DNA of 64,000 nt from an uncultured Tenacibaculum sp. (GCA_947493285.1 CANLQH010000003.1:62001-126000); one strand, 5' to 3'. Positions 26,636 through 35,560 are shown, numbered from the stretch's first letter. Numbers and translations: made by a program. Notes: a model not told the origin generated them from the letters alone.

Positions 26636-27238
26636 ATGCGACTTATAAAGTATATAGCCATTTTTTTGCTGGGGTTTTTAATAGCCAAATTTTGGTATGA
26701 TAAAAAAGAAGAAAAGCACCAACAAGAAGAAATTCAGGTAGTTTTAAACGGAATACAAAACTTAAGTAAGTTGGTAGTTTCTGAAGGGAGTTTTTCGGAA
26801 ATGTATAGTTTTTCTGACACTAAAAAATACTTTTATGATTATTTGTCTTTTGAGAAAAAAGCGATATTATCTGTTAATGCTCAAGTTGAGGTTGGTTATG
26901 ATTTATCTAAATTAGATATAAAAATAGATAGTATTGGTAAGCAGATAATTATTAATAAAATTCCAAAAGAAGAAGTTGTAATATCTCCAGATATTAAATA
27001 TTTCGATTTACAACAAAGCCAGTTTAATACATTTTCTAAGGCAGAATTAAATAAACTAAACGCTAAGGCAATCGAAAAAATAAAATCAACAATCACGGTT
27101 TCTAACTTACAAAGAGACGCTCAAGCGCGTTTATTTGAAGAGCTTTCTAAGGTTTATCAACTATCTAAAATATATAATTGGAAAGTAGTTGATAATTCGA
27201 ATTCAAAATTCTTAGATAGTATTTTATTGAAAGATTAA
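26636..27238 (+). CDS. DUF4230 domain-containing protein
   Basis: A 200-residue protein with an N-terminal signal anchor (IKYIAIFLLGFLIAKFWY) and a DUF4230 domain: LSKLVVSEGSFSEMYSFSD, AILSVNAQVEVGYDLSKL, and ending RDAQARLFEELSKVYQLSKIYNWKVV. The family is uncharacterised and lies in the cell envelope with its domain outside. It follows lspA by 53 nt on the same strand and is 11 nt before an AraC-type regulator. Confidence 0.88.
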   Translation: MRLIKYIAIFLLGFLIAKFWYDKKEEKHQQEEIQVVLNGIQNLSKLVVSEGSFSEMYSFSDTKKYFYDYLSFEKKAILSVNAQVEVGYDLSKLDIKIDSIGKQIIINKIPKEEVVISPDIKYFDLQQSQFNTFSKAELNKLNAKAIEKIKSTITVSNLQRDAQARLFEELSKVYQLSKIYNWKVVDNSNSKFLDSILLKD

Positions 27239-27249
27239 ACCCCTGTAAA

Positions 27250-28050
27250 TTGATTACTTTTGAGCCCCAAAACAATATTTTAAAAGAATATATAGATTTC
27301 TATTATATTTTAGAAGAGGAAGATAAAAATAATGAAACTTCTTATTTTGTATTTCCGATACCTCATACTGTATTTTCAATAGTAAAAGGAGCTCGATTAC
27401 GGTACTCTGAAAATATTATTGATTTGAAATCTTCTTCTAAAGAAGATATAAGTTTTGACTTAACTACTTCATACACCAAAGCAGTAAGGGTTAATTGTTT
27501 TGGGAGTTATAAAGAAATTACAATTGCATTTAAACCTTTAGGGTATTTATCATTTCTCAAGAATCCAAAAGATTTGTCATTAGAAAGTTTTTTAGAAGAT
27601 AATAGTTTTGAATTTGATAAACTTTTTGAGTTTGAATCAAATTTTTGGATGTCTAGTTTAGAGACTTTTTTGCTTTCTAGGTTAAATAAATTTAAACATC
27701 CTTTTTTAAATGCTTTTGTAGAGGATGTCCATAACGGTGTTGATAAAAGTATTTTAGAATATTCATTAGAGTTAAAAGTTAGTCCTAAAACATTTATAAA
27801 GCATTGCAAAACTTATTTAAAAAGAACTCCTAATGAGTTTAAGAAAGTTGTAAGATTTCGTAGTGCATTAACTGAGTTTAAGAAAAATAAAAATGGAAAA
27901 TTAAACTTAACTAATTTAGGAGTTTTAGTTAGTTTTTTTGACCAATCTCATATGATAAAAGATTTTCGCTCTTTAACAGGGTTTACTCCTAAAGAATTCT
28001 TTAAAAAAGTTAGTAAAGAAAATGACAAAGTAAATTGGATGTATAACTAA
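27250..28050 (+). CDS. AraC family transcriptional regulator
   Basis: A 266-residue regulator with an N-terminal ligand/oligomerisation domain (1-150; DUF6597-like, YYILEE and YFVFPIPHTVFS) and a C-terminal AraC helix-turn-helix (about 160-256) ending GVLVSFFDQSHMIKDFRSLTGFTPKEFFK. The start is a TTG at 27250; there is no earlier or nearby ATG in frame and the next methionine (in WMSSLE) would lose half of the first domain. Its target is unknown; the flanking DUF4230 gene and DUF2268-like gene are candidates by position. Confidence 0.88.
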   Translation: MITFEPQNNILKEYIDFYYILEEEDKNNETSYFVFPIPHTVFSIVKGARLRYSENIIDLKSSSKEDISFDLTTSYTKAVRVNCFGSYKEITIAFKPLGYLSFLKNPKDLSLESFLEDNSFEFDKLFEFESNFWMSSLETFLLSRLNKFKHPFLNAFVEDVHNGVDKSILEYSLELKVSPKTFIKHCKTYLKRTPNEFKKVVRFRSALTEFKKNKNGKLNLTNLGVLVSFFDQSHMIKDFRSLTGFTPKEFFKKVSKENDKVNWMYN

Positions 28051-28108
28051 GGTAATTTTTTTACAATTTTCATATTTGTTAAGTTTTTATTTTTGATGTT
28101 ATAAAAAA

Positions 28109-29425
28109 ATGATTATGAGAAATATGTACTTTAAGATATTGTTATTATTATTTATAACACTATATGCTTGTAAGAAAAAAGAAAATGAAGAGTTTGTCTA
28201 TACACAAGATGTAGATAATTATTGGAATGCATACGATAAAATTATAACTACTAAAGATTCGATACTTCAAAGAAAGTATTTAGAGGAAGAATTTATAAAT
28301 AAAGCTTCTTTAGGTCAACAAACTATGTTTAAGGTGCGTAATTGTACCCCAGAAGAATATCTATATAATATTAACAAGTATCCTAAGTTTTGGGAGTCAA
28401 TTAGAAAGAATACATTAAAAAGCAAAGGCTTTACTTCTAAAATAGAATCAGGGTTACATAAGCTTAAAAGTTTTTATCCAGAATTAAAGCCAGCTAAAGT
28501 TTATTTTACAATTGGTGCTTTTAAAACAGGAGGCACAGCAATAGATAGTACAGTAGTTTTTGGAACTGAAAAACAATTTTTAGATCCAACTATTAACACA
28601 TCTGAATTTGTTGATAATGCCTTTGGTATGAATAGTTTTTCAAAAACAAACCCAATAAAAAATGTTGGTTTTACAGCTATTCATGAATTTATTCATACGC
28701 AGCAAGAAAATTTTATAGGAGGGAATTTATTAACTGCTTGTTTGTTTGAAGGTGTGGCTGAGTTTGTGACTGAAAAAATTTCTGGTAAGGAATCGAACGA
28801 ACCTTGCATTAAATACGGGAAAAAGAATTCAGAAATTATTATGAATCAGTTTAAAATTGAAATGTTTAATGATGCATATTCTTATTGGTTATGGAGTGCT
28901 ATGCCAAATAAATTTAATCAAAGAGATTTAGGTTATTATATAGGCTATGCAATTGCTGATAAGTTTTACAAAGGTTTTAAAGGAGATAAAAAGTTAGCTA
29001 TAAAAAAACTTATAGAAGTAGATTATTCAAGTAACGAAAAGGTAATAAAGTTTGTTAATTCTGTTGGTTTCTTTGAAAAAAGTATAGAAGAAATTCGAAA
29101 AGAAAATGAAATACATCGTCCTTATGTAGTGTCCATAAAAGAATTTAAAAATAAAGAAACGAATGTTGATTCAGAGATAAAAACTCTTACAGTAGAGTTT
29201 TCTGAACCAATGAATCATTTTAGTAATTTTAAACTAGGTCCGTTAGGAGCTGAGAATTTAATCCGATTCACTGGGTTTAATGGATGGTCAGATGATAATA
29301 AAAAGATATCATATAAGGTTAAATTAAAACCAAGTTTAAGGCAACAAATATTAATTACAGATGTGTTTCAATCTAAAAAAGGATATCCTTTAAAACCTTT
29401 TCTAATTGATATCACAACAAAATAA
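28109..29425 (+). CDS. DUF2268-like zinc-dependent protease lipoprotein
   Basis: A 438-residue lipoprotein (lipobox TLYAC, C21) with a gluzincin-type metalloprotease motif H192-E-F-I-H196 (AIHEFIHTQQ), a downstream glutamate near 218 in EGVAEFVTEKISG, and DLGYYIGYAIADKFY. This arrangement matches flavobacterial DUF2268-type putative Zn proteases. A C-terminal region (about 330-438; LTVEFSEPMNHFSNFKLG) looks like an Ig-type domain. The start may be residue 1, 3 or 6 (MIMRNMYFK). Substrate unknown; faces the periplasm or cell surface. Confidence 0.8.
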   Translation: MIMRNMYFKILLLLFITLYACKKKENEEFVYTQDVDNYWNAYDKIITTKDSILQRKYLEEEFINKASLGQQTMFKVRNCTPEEYLYNINKYPKFWESIRKNTLKSKGFTSKIESGLHKLKSFYPELKPAKVYFTIGAFKTGGTAIDSTVVFGTEKQFLDPTINTSEFVDNAFGMNSFSKTNPIKNVGFTAIHEFIHTQQENFIGGNLLTACLFEGVAEFVTEKISGKESNEPCIKYGKKNSEIIMNQFKIEMFNDAYSYWLWSAMPNKFNQRDLGYYIGYAIADKFYKGFKGDKKLAIKKLIEVDYSSNEKVIKFVNSVGFFEKSIEEIRKENEIHRPYVVSIKEFKNKETNVDSEIKTLTVEFSEPMNHFSNFKLGPLGAENLIRFTGFNGWSDDNKKISYKVKLKPSLRQQILITDVFQSKKGYPLKPFLIDITTK

Positions 29426-29448
29426 AAAAGTCAGTTTTACTGTTTTTT

Positions 29449-29862
29449 TTAATTCGGTAATTTTTTACTTAATAATCCGTAAATAAAAGTTCCAAGCATT
29501 GCGCCTAATAAAACAATAATAATTGGAAATATTCCATGACCAATTAATACGAAAATTGGAGCAGGACAAGCACCAGCTAAAGCCCAACCTAAGCCAAAAA
29601 TAGTTCCACCGACCAAGGTTCTAATAAACCCTTTTTTCTTTTCTTTTATATTGATTTGATTTCCTAAGTAATTTTTAATTGTTCCGTTTTTAAAGAAATA
29701 CATTAATATCATTGAAATTGTAACAGCCGAACCAATAATGCCGTACATATGAAATGATTGGAATTTAAACATCTCATAAATTCGATACCATGAAATAATT
29801 TCAGACTTAGTTAAAACAACTCCGAAAAAAACACCTAATAGTAAAAATTTTATATTCTTCAT
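29449..29862 (-). CDS. YeeE/YedE (DUF6691) family transporter subunit, second half
   Basis: A 137-residue membrane protein with four predicted helices and the cysteine-bearing signature LGWALAGACPAPIFVLIGHG. It corresponds to one half of a YeeE/TsuA-like transporter for thiosulfate or related sulfur compounds. The other half is the gene immediately upstream, one base away. Split pairs like this are common in Bacteroidota. The usual partners (persulfide dioxygenase, rhodanese, Crp-type regulator) are not in this window. Confidence 0.9.
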   Translation of the reverse strand: MKNIKFLLLGVFFGVVLTKSEIISWYRIYEMFKFQSFHMYGIIGSAVTISMILMYFFKNGTIKNYLGNQINIKEKKKGFIRTLVGGTIFGLGWALAGACPAPIFVLIGHGIFPIIIVLLGAMLGTFIYGLLSKKLPN

Positions 29863-29863
29863 C

Positions 29864-30424
29864 TTAACTAAAAATTAAAGGAAATAGAATCCATGTCATT
29901 ATTATACCTCCTATAAAAAAACCAATTACAGCAATTAATGAAGGTAATTGTAAACTACTTAAACCAGTTATTGCGTGTCCAGAAGTACATCCGCCAGCAT
30001 AACGAGTTCCAAACCCAATTAAGATTCCTGCAATTAATAAAATAGTAAATCCTTTTAGTGTTAACATATTTTCAATGCTAAATATTTCGTTTGGAACAAA
30101 TGTGTTACCAGCGTTAGTAAACCCTAAACCAGCTAATTCTTTTACTGTTTTTGGGTTTAAATCTATAGCAACAGAGTTTGATAAATAGTTCGAAGTTATA
30201 AAACCACCAATAACTAACCCAATAAGAAAAACTAAAGCCCAATCACGTTCTTTCCAATCTTTTTTAAAGTAATCGGAAACTTTCCCAGCACCAGCAATAG
30301 TACACATTGTTTCTAAATTTGTTGAAACTCCAAAATTTTTACCAAAGTAAAAAAATAGGAATAACACAAATGCTATTAGCGGACCAGAAATAAACCATGG
30401 CCAAGGCTGTAAGATGAAATCCAT
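29864..30424 (-). CDS. YeeE/YedE family sulfur-compound transporter, first half
   Basis: A 186-residue membrane protein of the YeeE/YedE family with the conserved GTRYAGGCTSGHAITGLSSLQ motif, whose cysteine is thought to relay thiosulfate through the membrane, and a further cysteine in METMCTIAGAGKVSDYF. It is the first gene of a two-gene minus-strand unit with the DUF6691 half. The 234-nt gap before it holds no gene. Confidence 0.9.
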   Translation of the reverse strand: MDFILQPWPWFISGPLIAFVLFLFFYFGKNFGVSTNLETMCTIAGAGKVSDYFKKDWKERDWALVFLIGLVIGGFITSNYLSNSVAIDLNPKTVKELAGLGFTNAGNTFVPNEIFSIENMLTLKGFTILLIAGILIGFGTRYAGGCTSGHAITGLSSLQLPSLIAVIGFFIGGIIMTWILFPLIFS

Positions 30425-30625
30425 TTAACGTTTTTTATTATGAATCAATAAGAATATTCATTATTACAAAAGTAATTGATAATTCTTTTTTATTTGTAAC
30501 TATTGTAACACAATTCTTTAGAAGTGTTAGATGTAAAATATTTTTTGCATCTAAAAGCTTTCTGTAAAAAAGAGAAGTTAAGTTTAAACCGTTATTAAAA
30601 CTACAGATTTATACTGAAAAAGACT

Positions 30626-30633
30626 TATTTTTG
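30626..30633 (+). promoter_or_regulatory. Promoter -7 box of the Stealth gene
   Basis: TATTTTTG, exact consensus, 25 nt before the start codon. No good -33 TTG at normal distance. The gap 30425-30658 holds only this and AT-rich sequence. Confidence 0.5.
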
Positions 30634-30658
30634 AATCTTATTTGTTAAGCTTTATATT

Positions 30659-31654
30659 ATGGGGATAGATTTTGTAGTTACCTGGGTTGATATGGATGAC
30701 CCTAAATGGATTAAGGAATTTTCAAAATATTCCGATAAAATAGATAACTCTGTTAATGAGAAATCAGAAGCGCGTTTTCGGGATCATGGTTTTTTAAAAT
30801 ACTGGTTTCGAGGAATTGAAAAATTTGCCCCTTGGGTTCGAAAAATTCATTTTGTAACTAGCGGTCAAAAACCTGAATGGTTAGACGAAAACCATCCTAA
30901 AATAAACTTAGTAAGTCATTCTGATTATATTCCAAATGAGTTTTTACCAGTTTTTAATTCAAATTTAATAGAAATTTATATGCATAAAATACCTGATCTT
31001 TCTGATCGATTTGTGTATTTTAATGATGACTTTTTTATTATAAATCATGTTTCTGAGAGTAGGTTTTTCGAAAATGGATTGCCAAAAGACATTGCAACTT
31101 TTAGAACAAATACTGGTATTTCTCAGTTTGAAAAAATGCTTAAAAACAACATCCGTCTTATCAATAAACATTTTGATAAAAAGGAAGTTTTTAAAAGAGA
31201 TCATGACAAATGGTATCACCCTTCATATGGTAGTAGGTCAAGAATTACAAAGTTGTTAAAATACTATAATAAGTTTGTAACACTTCGTACACCTCATAAT
31301 GCTCAGCCTTATTTAAAATCTACCTTTGAGGATGTTTGGGAACACTGCGGTGAAGAGCTTACAGAGATGTCTAAGCACAGATTCCGTAGTAATGATGATT
31401 ATACACCAGAGTTGTTTAAAACTTGGCAGATATGTAAGTCTAATTTTATACCTTATAATACATATCAAGACACAAAAATGTTTTCACTGGTTATCAAATC
31501 TAAAAAGGCAATTAAAGCTGTTAGAGAGCAATCATATAAACTAGTGTGTTTAAATGATAATGTACATATTAGAAATTATGATAAAGTAATGCAGGATATT
31601 AATGATGCTTTTGAAAGTATACTGCCAGAAAAATCAAGTTTTGAAAAAGATTAA
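30659..31654 (+). CDS. Stealth family capsular-type sugar phosphotransferase
   Basis: A 331-residue Stealth-family protein with the conserved regions in order: CR1 (DFVVTWVDMDDPKW, 4-17), CR2 (FRDHGFLKYWFRGIEKFAPW through RFVYFNDDFF, about 41-125), CR3 (DHDKWYHPSYG and TLRTPHNAQPYL, about 181-222) and CR4 (LNDN at the end). Stealth proteins transfer hexose-1-phosphate to build capsule or teichoic-like polymers; the family is shared by bacteria and by the animal GlcNAc-phosphotransferase. No other polysaccharide gene is nearby, so the acceptor is unknown. Confidence 0.9.
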   Translation: MGIDFVVTWVDMDDPKWIKEFSKYSDKIDNSVNEKSEARFRDHGFLKYWFRGIEKFAPWVRKIHFVTSGQKPEWLDENHPKINLVSHSDYIPNEFLPVFNSNLIEIYMHKIPDLSDRFVYFNDDFFIINHVSESRFFENGLPKDIATFRTNTGISQFEKMLKNNIRLINKHFDKKEVFKRDHDKWYHPSYGSRSRITKLLKYYNKFVTLRTPHNAQPYLKSTFEDVWEHCGEELTEMSKHRFRSNDDYTPELFKTWQICKSNFIPYNTYQDTKMFSLVIKSKKAIKAVREQSYKLVCLNDNVHIRNYDKVMQDINDAFESILPEKSSFEKD

Positions 31655-31674
31655 GTTTTTAAAATTTATGTAAT

Positions 31675-31707
31675 AAAAAAACCAGTGATTTAATCACTGG
31701 TTTTTTT
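31675..31707. terminator. Bidirectional terminator between the Stealth gene and accC
   Basis: AAAAAACCAGTGATT and AATCACTGGTTTTTT with T-tract in both orientations, between convergent genes ending at 31654 and 31724. Confidence 0.88.
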
Positions 31708-31723
31708 ATTTATGTTAAAGTGC

Positions 31724-33064
31724 TTATGACTTCATTTCAAAATCTTCCATAAATTTTGTGGTATAATTACCAGCAACATAATCTGGATGATCCATTAATT
31801 GTCTATGGAATGGAATCGTAGTTTTAACACCTTCGATAACATATTCATCTAATGCACGTTTCATTTTATTAATTGCTTCTTCACGTGTTTGCGCAGTAAC
31901 AATTAATTTAGAAATCATTGAATCGTAGTTTGGTGGAATCATATAACCAGCATATACATGCGTGTCTATACGAACTCCGTGACCTCCTGGAGCATGGTAA
32001 GATGTAATTTTCCCTGGAGCTGGTCTAAATCCGTTATGAGGATCTTCAGCGTTGATTCTACATTCAATTGAGTGTAATTGAGGGTAGTAATTTTTTCCAG
32101 AAACAGGTACACCTGCTGCTACTAAGATTTGCTCACGAATTAAATCGTAATCTACTACTTCTTCAGTAATAGGGTGCTCTACTTGAATACGAGTATTCAT
32201 TTCCATAAAGTAGAAGTTACGGTGTTTGTCTACTAAAAATTCAACAGTACCAGCACCTTCGTACTTAATATACTCAGCAGCTCTTACTGCCGCTTTACCC
32301 ATTTCATCACGTAATTCATCCGTCATGAATGGAGAAGGAGTTTCTTCAGTTAATTTTTGATGACGACGTTGTACAGAACAATCTCTTTCAGATAAGTGAC
32401 AAGCCTTTCCAAATGAATCTCCAACAATTTGGATTTCAATATGGCGAGGTTCTTCAATTAACTTCTCCATGTACATATCATCGTTTCCAAAAGCGGCTTT
32501 CGATTCTTGTCTAGCTGAATCCCAAGCGTCTTTTAAATCCTCTTCTTTCCAAACTGCACGCATTCCTTTTCCACCACCACCTGCAGATGCTTTTAACATT
32601 ACAGGGTATCCGGTTTCAAGTGCTGTTTTTTTACAAGCTTCAAAATCTTCAATAACACCTTCACTTCCAGGTACACATGGTACACCAGCAGCAAGCATTG
32701 TAGATTTAGCGTTTGCTTTATCTCCCATTCGGTCAATCATCTCTGGTGAAGCTCCGATAAATTTAATATCGTGCTCTTCACATAATTTAGAAAACTTAGC
32801 ATTTTCTGACAAGAAACCATATCCTGGGTGAATTCCGTCTGCATTCGTAATTTCTGCTGCAGCAATAATACGATCCATTTTTAAGTAAGATTCGCTACTT
32901 GGAGCAGGACCAATACAAACCGCTTCGTCAGCAAATTTTACGTGTAAACTTTCTGCATCTGCTTTAGAGTATACAGCTACAGTTTTTATCCCCATCTCTT
33001 TACAGGTTCTAATTACGCGTAGCGCAATTTCACCTCTATTGGCAATTAATATCTTTTTAAACAT
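31724..33064 (-). CDS. accC: Acetyl-CoA carboxylase biotin carboxylase subunit
   Basis: Carboxylates biotin on AccB using ATP and bicarbonate, the first step of fatty-acid synthesis. The 446-residue protein has the start [17 protein letters not shown], the ATP-grasp glycine loop [15 protein letters not shown] and the active-site [14 protein letters not shown]. It is last in fabH-accB-accC, separated from accB by a strong hairpin at 33081-33122. Confidence 0.97.
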   Translation of the reverse strand: MFKKILIANRGEIALRVIRTCKEMGIKTVAVYSKADAESLHVKFADEAVCIGPAPSSESYLKMDRIIAAAEITNADGIHPGYGFLSENAKFSKLCEEHDIKFIGASPEMIDRMGDKANAKSTMLAAGVPCVPGSEGVIEDFEACKKTALETGYPVMLKASAGGGGKGMRAVWKEEDLKDAWDSARQESKAAFGNDDMYMEKLIEEPRHIEIQIVGDSFGKACHLSERDCSVQRRHQKLTEETPSPFMTDELRDEMGKAAVRAAEYIKYEGAGTVEFLVDKHRNFYFMEMNTRIQVEHPITEEVVDYDLIREQILVAAGVPVSGKNYYPQLHSIECRINAEDPHNGFRPAPGKITSYHAPGGHGVRIDTHVYAGYMIPPNYDSMISKLIVTAQTREEAINKMKRALDEYVIEGVKTTIPFHRQLMDHPDYVAGNYTTKFMEDFEMKS

Positions 33065-33080
33065 ACGTTCTAAGAATTAA

Positions 33081-33122
33081 AAAAAACCATATTAAATAAA
33101 AAGTGTATTTTATTTAATATGG
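33081..33122 (-). terminator. Intra-operon hairpin between accB and accC
   Basis: Perfect 15-bp inverted repeat (33087-33101 with 33108-33122, loop AGTGTA) followed on the minus strand by a T8 tract, i.e. the form of an intrinsic terminator, in the 71-nt gap between accB and accC. It may lower read-through into accC, stabilise the accB transcript end, or both. Confidence 0.65.
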
Positions 33123-33135
33123 ATTTTTATGTTAA

Positions 33136-33615
33136 TTAAGATGGATCTACTAAAAATAATGGTTGATCAAATTCTACCGGAGAAGAATCATCTACTAATA
33201 TTTTAACGATTTTACCTGAAACTTCAGATTCGATTTCGTTAAATAATTTCATTGCTTCAATAATACAAACTGTATCACCTACTTTAACATCAGTACCTAC
33301 TTCAGCAAAATTTGGTTTGTCTGGAGATGGTTTTCTGTAAAAAGTACCAATAATTGGCGACTTGATAGTAATGTATTTTGAGTCGTCTTCAGTATTACTC
33401 GCTGGTGCTGCAGGAGCTGCTGGTTGAGCAACTGGTGCTTGTGCTACCATTTGGGGAGCAGCTGCCATAGGGGCTGCCGCTTGAATAATTGTAGTTTCAG
33501 GAGCTTCGCTTCCAGTTTTAATGGTGATTTTAATATCTTCCATTTCTAACTTTACTTCGCTTGCACCTGATTTTGCTACAAACTTTATAAGACTTTGAAT
33601 TTCTTTAATATCCAT
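33136..33615 (-). CDS. accB: Acetyl-CoA carboxylase biotin carboxyl carrier protein
   Basis: A 159-residue biotin carrier. An N-terminal region, a mobile Ala/Pro-rich linker (about 45-72; QAPVAQPAAPAAPAS) and the C-terminal biotinyl domain follow in order, with the biotinylated lysine K123 in IEAMKLFNE and the thumb segment preceding it. 27 nt after fabH and upstream of accC. Confidence 0.97.
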   Translation of the reverse strand: MDIKEIQSLIKFVAKSGASEVKLEMEDIKITIKTGSEAPETTIIQAAAPMAAAPQMVAQAPVAQPAAPAAPASNTEDDSKYITIKSPIIGTFYRKPSPDKPNFAEVGTDVKVGDTVCIIEAMKLFNEIESEVSGKIVKILVDDSSPVEFDQPLFLVDPS

Positions 33616-33642
33616 TTTTCTTAATTTTAGTTGTTTGGTTTA

Positions 33643-34638
33643 TTATGAGTTATATGCCCATTTTAAGTAGATAGCTCCCCATGTGAAGCCTCCACCAAAA
33701 GCGGCAAAAATTAAATTGTCTCCTTTTTTTAACTCTTTTTCATAATCGTTTAATAATAAAGGTAATGTTGCGGAAGTGGTATTCCCGTATTTATGAATAT
33801 TCATCATTACTTTATCATCTTTAAGCCCAACTCTATTTGCTGTGGCTTCAATAATTCTTTTATTTGCTTGGTGTGGCACTAACCACTGAATATCTTCTTT
33901 GGTAAGATTGTTTCTGGTTAACATTTTTTCAGAAACATCAGCCATATTAGAGACAGCATATTTAAATACAGATTTACCTTCTTGATGTACAAAGTGTTGT
34001 CCGTTTTTTAAAGTTTCTTCAGAAGTTGGTAGGATAGATCCACCAGCTTCAATCTTTAAAAATTCACGTCCAATTCCGTCACTTCTTAAGTATTCGTCTT
34101 GTAGTCCTAAACCGTCATTGTTTGGTTCAAATAAAGCTGCTCCAGCTCCGTCTCCAAAAATAATACAAGTAGCTCTGTCTGTATAATCAATAATTGAAGA
34201 CATTTTATCAGCTCCAATTAATAATACTTTTTTATATCGTCCACTTTCTATATATCTAGAAGCGGTTGACATACCGTATAAAAAACTTGAACAAGCTGCT
34301 TGTAAATCGTATGAAAAAGCATTTGTGGCTCCTATTTTAGAAGCTGTATATGCTGCTGTTGAAGCAACAGGCATATCTGGAGTAGCAGTGGCTACTATAA
34401 CCATATCAATCTCTTCTGGATTGATGTTTGATTTTTTAAGTAAGTCTTCGGCTGCTTTTATGGCCATGAAAGAAGTACCCTTTCCTTCACCTTTTAAGAT
34501 TCGACGTTCTTTAATTCCCGTTCGAGAAGTAATCCATTCGTCATTCGTATCTACCATTGTCTCTAACTCCTTATTTGTAAGGGCATATTCTGGGAGATAT
34601 TTACCTACGGCTGTTATCGCTGCAGTTATTTTAGTCAT
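33643..34638 (-). CDS. fabH: Beta-ketoacyl-ACP synthase III
   Basis: Condenses acetyl-CoA or a branched acyl-CoA with malonyl-ACP to start fatty-acid synthesis. From the start at 34638 (MTKITAAITAVGKYLPEY) it is 331 residues; an 11-residue extension (from 34671) does not match the family. The catalytic triad is present: C116 in AACSSF, His in VPHQANKRI, Asn in HKYGNTTSA. First gene of fabH-accB-accC. Two hairpins lie just upstream (34700-34769). Confidence 0.96.
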   Translation of the reverse strand: MTKITAAITAVGKYLPEYALTNKELETMVDTNDEWITSRTGIKERRILKGEGKGTSFMAIKAAEDLLKKSNINPEEIDMVIVATATPDMPVASTAAYTASKIGATNAFSYDLQAACSSFLYGMSTASRYIESGRYKKVLLIGADKMSSIIDYTDRATCIIFGDGAGAALFEPNNDGLGLQDEYLRSDGIGREFLKIEAGGSILPTSEETLKNGQHFVHQEGKSVFKYAVSNMADVSEKMLTRNNLTKEDIQWLVPHQANKRIIEATANRVGLKDDKVMMNIHKYGNTTSATLPLLLNDYEKELKKGDNLIFAAFGGGFTWGAIYLKWAYNS

Positions 34639-34699
34639 AGTTGTTTGTTTTGTCGTAAAACGAGTTTTCAAAGAAATGAAAATTATTTCACTTTATGTG

Positions 34700-34732
34700 T
34701 AAAAAAACGTCAAAAACAACAAATTTTGACGT
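34700..34732 (-). terminator. Second hairpin between rpmF and fabH, terminator-like
   Basis: Perfect 9-bp inverted repeat ACGTCAAAA (34707-34715) and TTTTGACGT (34724-34732), loop of 8, followed on the minus strand by T7. It looks like a back-up terminator but could be an attenuator or operator for fabH, whose start lies 61 nt beyond. Confidence 0.55.
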
Positions 34733-34741
34733 AAAAACATG

Positions 34742-34769
34742 AAAAATCCCTCTTAAAGAGGGATTTTTT
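34742..34769 (-). terminator. Terminator of yceD-rpmF
   Basis: AAAAATCCCTCTT and AAGAGGGATTTTT with T-tract on the minus strand, 25 nt after the rpmF stop. It separates rpmF from fabH, which share an operon in many bacteria. Confidence 0.85.
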
Positions 34770-34793
34770 GATTTTTTATAACAGAAGGTTATA

Positions 34794-34988
34794 TTATGCT
34801 TCTGCAGTAGCAGATTCTAATACAACTTGACCTCTGTAGTATAATTTACCTTCGTGCCAGTGAGCTCTATGGTATAAATGAGCTTCTCCAGTTGTTGGAT
34901 CTGTTGCTATTTGAGGTACAGAAGCCTTATAGTGAGTTCTTCTTTTATCTCTTCTAGTTTTCGATATTTTTCTCTTTGGATGTGCCAT
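34794..34988 (-). CDS. rpmF: 50S ribosomal protein L32
   Basis: A 64-residue L32 starting [22 protein letters not shown]. The zinc-binding cysteines found in some L32 forms are absent, so this is the zinc-independent type. It is 9 nt downstream of yceD, the usual partner. Confidence 0.97.
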   Translation of the reverse strand: MAHPKRKISKTRRDKRRTHYKASVPQIATDPTTGEAHLYHRAHWHEGKLYYRGQVVLESATAEA

Positions 34989-34997
34989 TTTATGTTT

Positions 34998-35537
34998 TTA
35001 TTTATCTGTTAGTAAATCCTTTAATTTATCCCATCTTGGGTCTGTTGAGATTTCTTCTTCAACAGTTTTATTCTCTTTTATTCTTAATTCGTCTAATCTT
35101 TTTAAAGCTTCAGATTCCATTGAGCCGTTTAAAACGTCTGGATGGACTCTTTTAGTTGGAACTGATAAAACGATTAGCTCGTATAAATATTGAGCAACGT
35201 TTATTTGATAAGCTTCGTGTGGAAGAATCAAAATCTCATCATGTTCGTCATTAAATTCAGGTCCGAATTTAACTACTAATTTCATGTTACCATCAATTTC
35301 TTGATTATATGGCTCGTTAGTAGTGTCGCAAGGAACATTTACTGTTCCGTTTATTGTAAAAGAAAACTCCATTAAGGTGTTCTTTTTTACAAAATCAACA
35401 TCTGCTTTTAAATTAGCTTCGTTAAAATCTTCAAACTGAAAAGCTTCAAAGAACTTGTTGTCAATTTGATATTCAAATAAATGACTTCCTTCTTTTAAAC
35501 CTATAAAAGGTATGTTGAATTCTTTTAAGTCTTTCAT
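34998..35537 (-). CDS. yceD: YceD (DUF177) family protein
   Basis: A 179-residue DUF177 protein, always found just before rpmF and linked to 23S rRNA or 50S maturation. It carries one of the family's cysteines in NVPCDTTNEPY and ends with the acidic RLDELRIKENKTVEEEIS tail typical of the group. A TATCTTTG promoter box lies 23 nt upstream. Confidence 0.93.
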   Translation of the reverse strand: MKDLKEFNIPFIGLKEGSHLFEYQIDNKFFEAFQFEDFNEANLKADVDFVKKNTLMEFSFTINGTVNVPCDTTNEPYNQEIDGNMKLVVKFGPEFNDEHDEILILPHEAYQINVAQYLYELIVLSVPTKRVHPDVLNGSMESEALKRLDELRIKENKTVEEEISTDPRWDKLKDLLTDK

Positions 35538-35560
35538 CTACAACTATCAATTTGAGCGTG

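Noticed and set aside
29426..29448. Terminator between the DUF2268-like gene and the YeeE half-gene
   Set aside because: The stem is only four pairs (CAGT/ACTG); too weak to claim.
34639..34671. N-terminal extension of FabH
   Set aside because: The 11 residues are not part of the family; the standard start is MTKITAAITAVGKYL.
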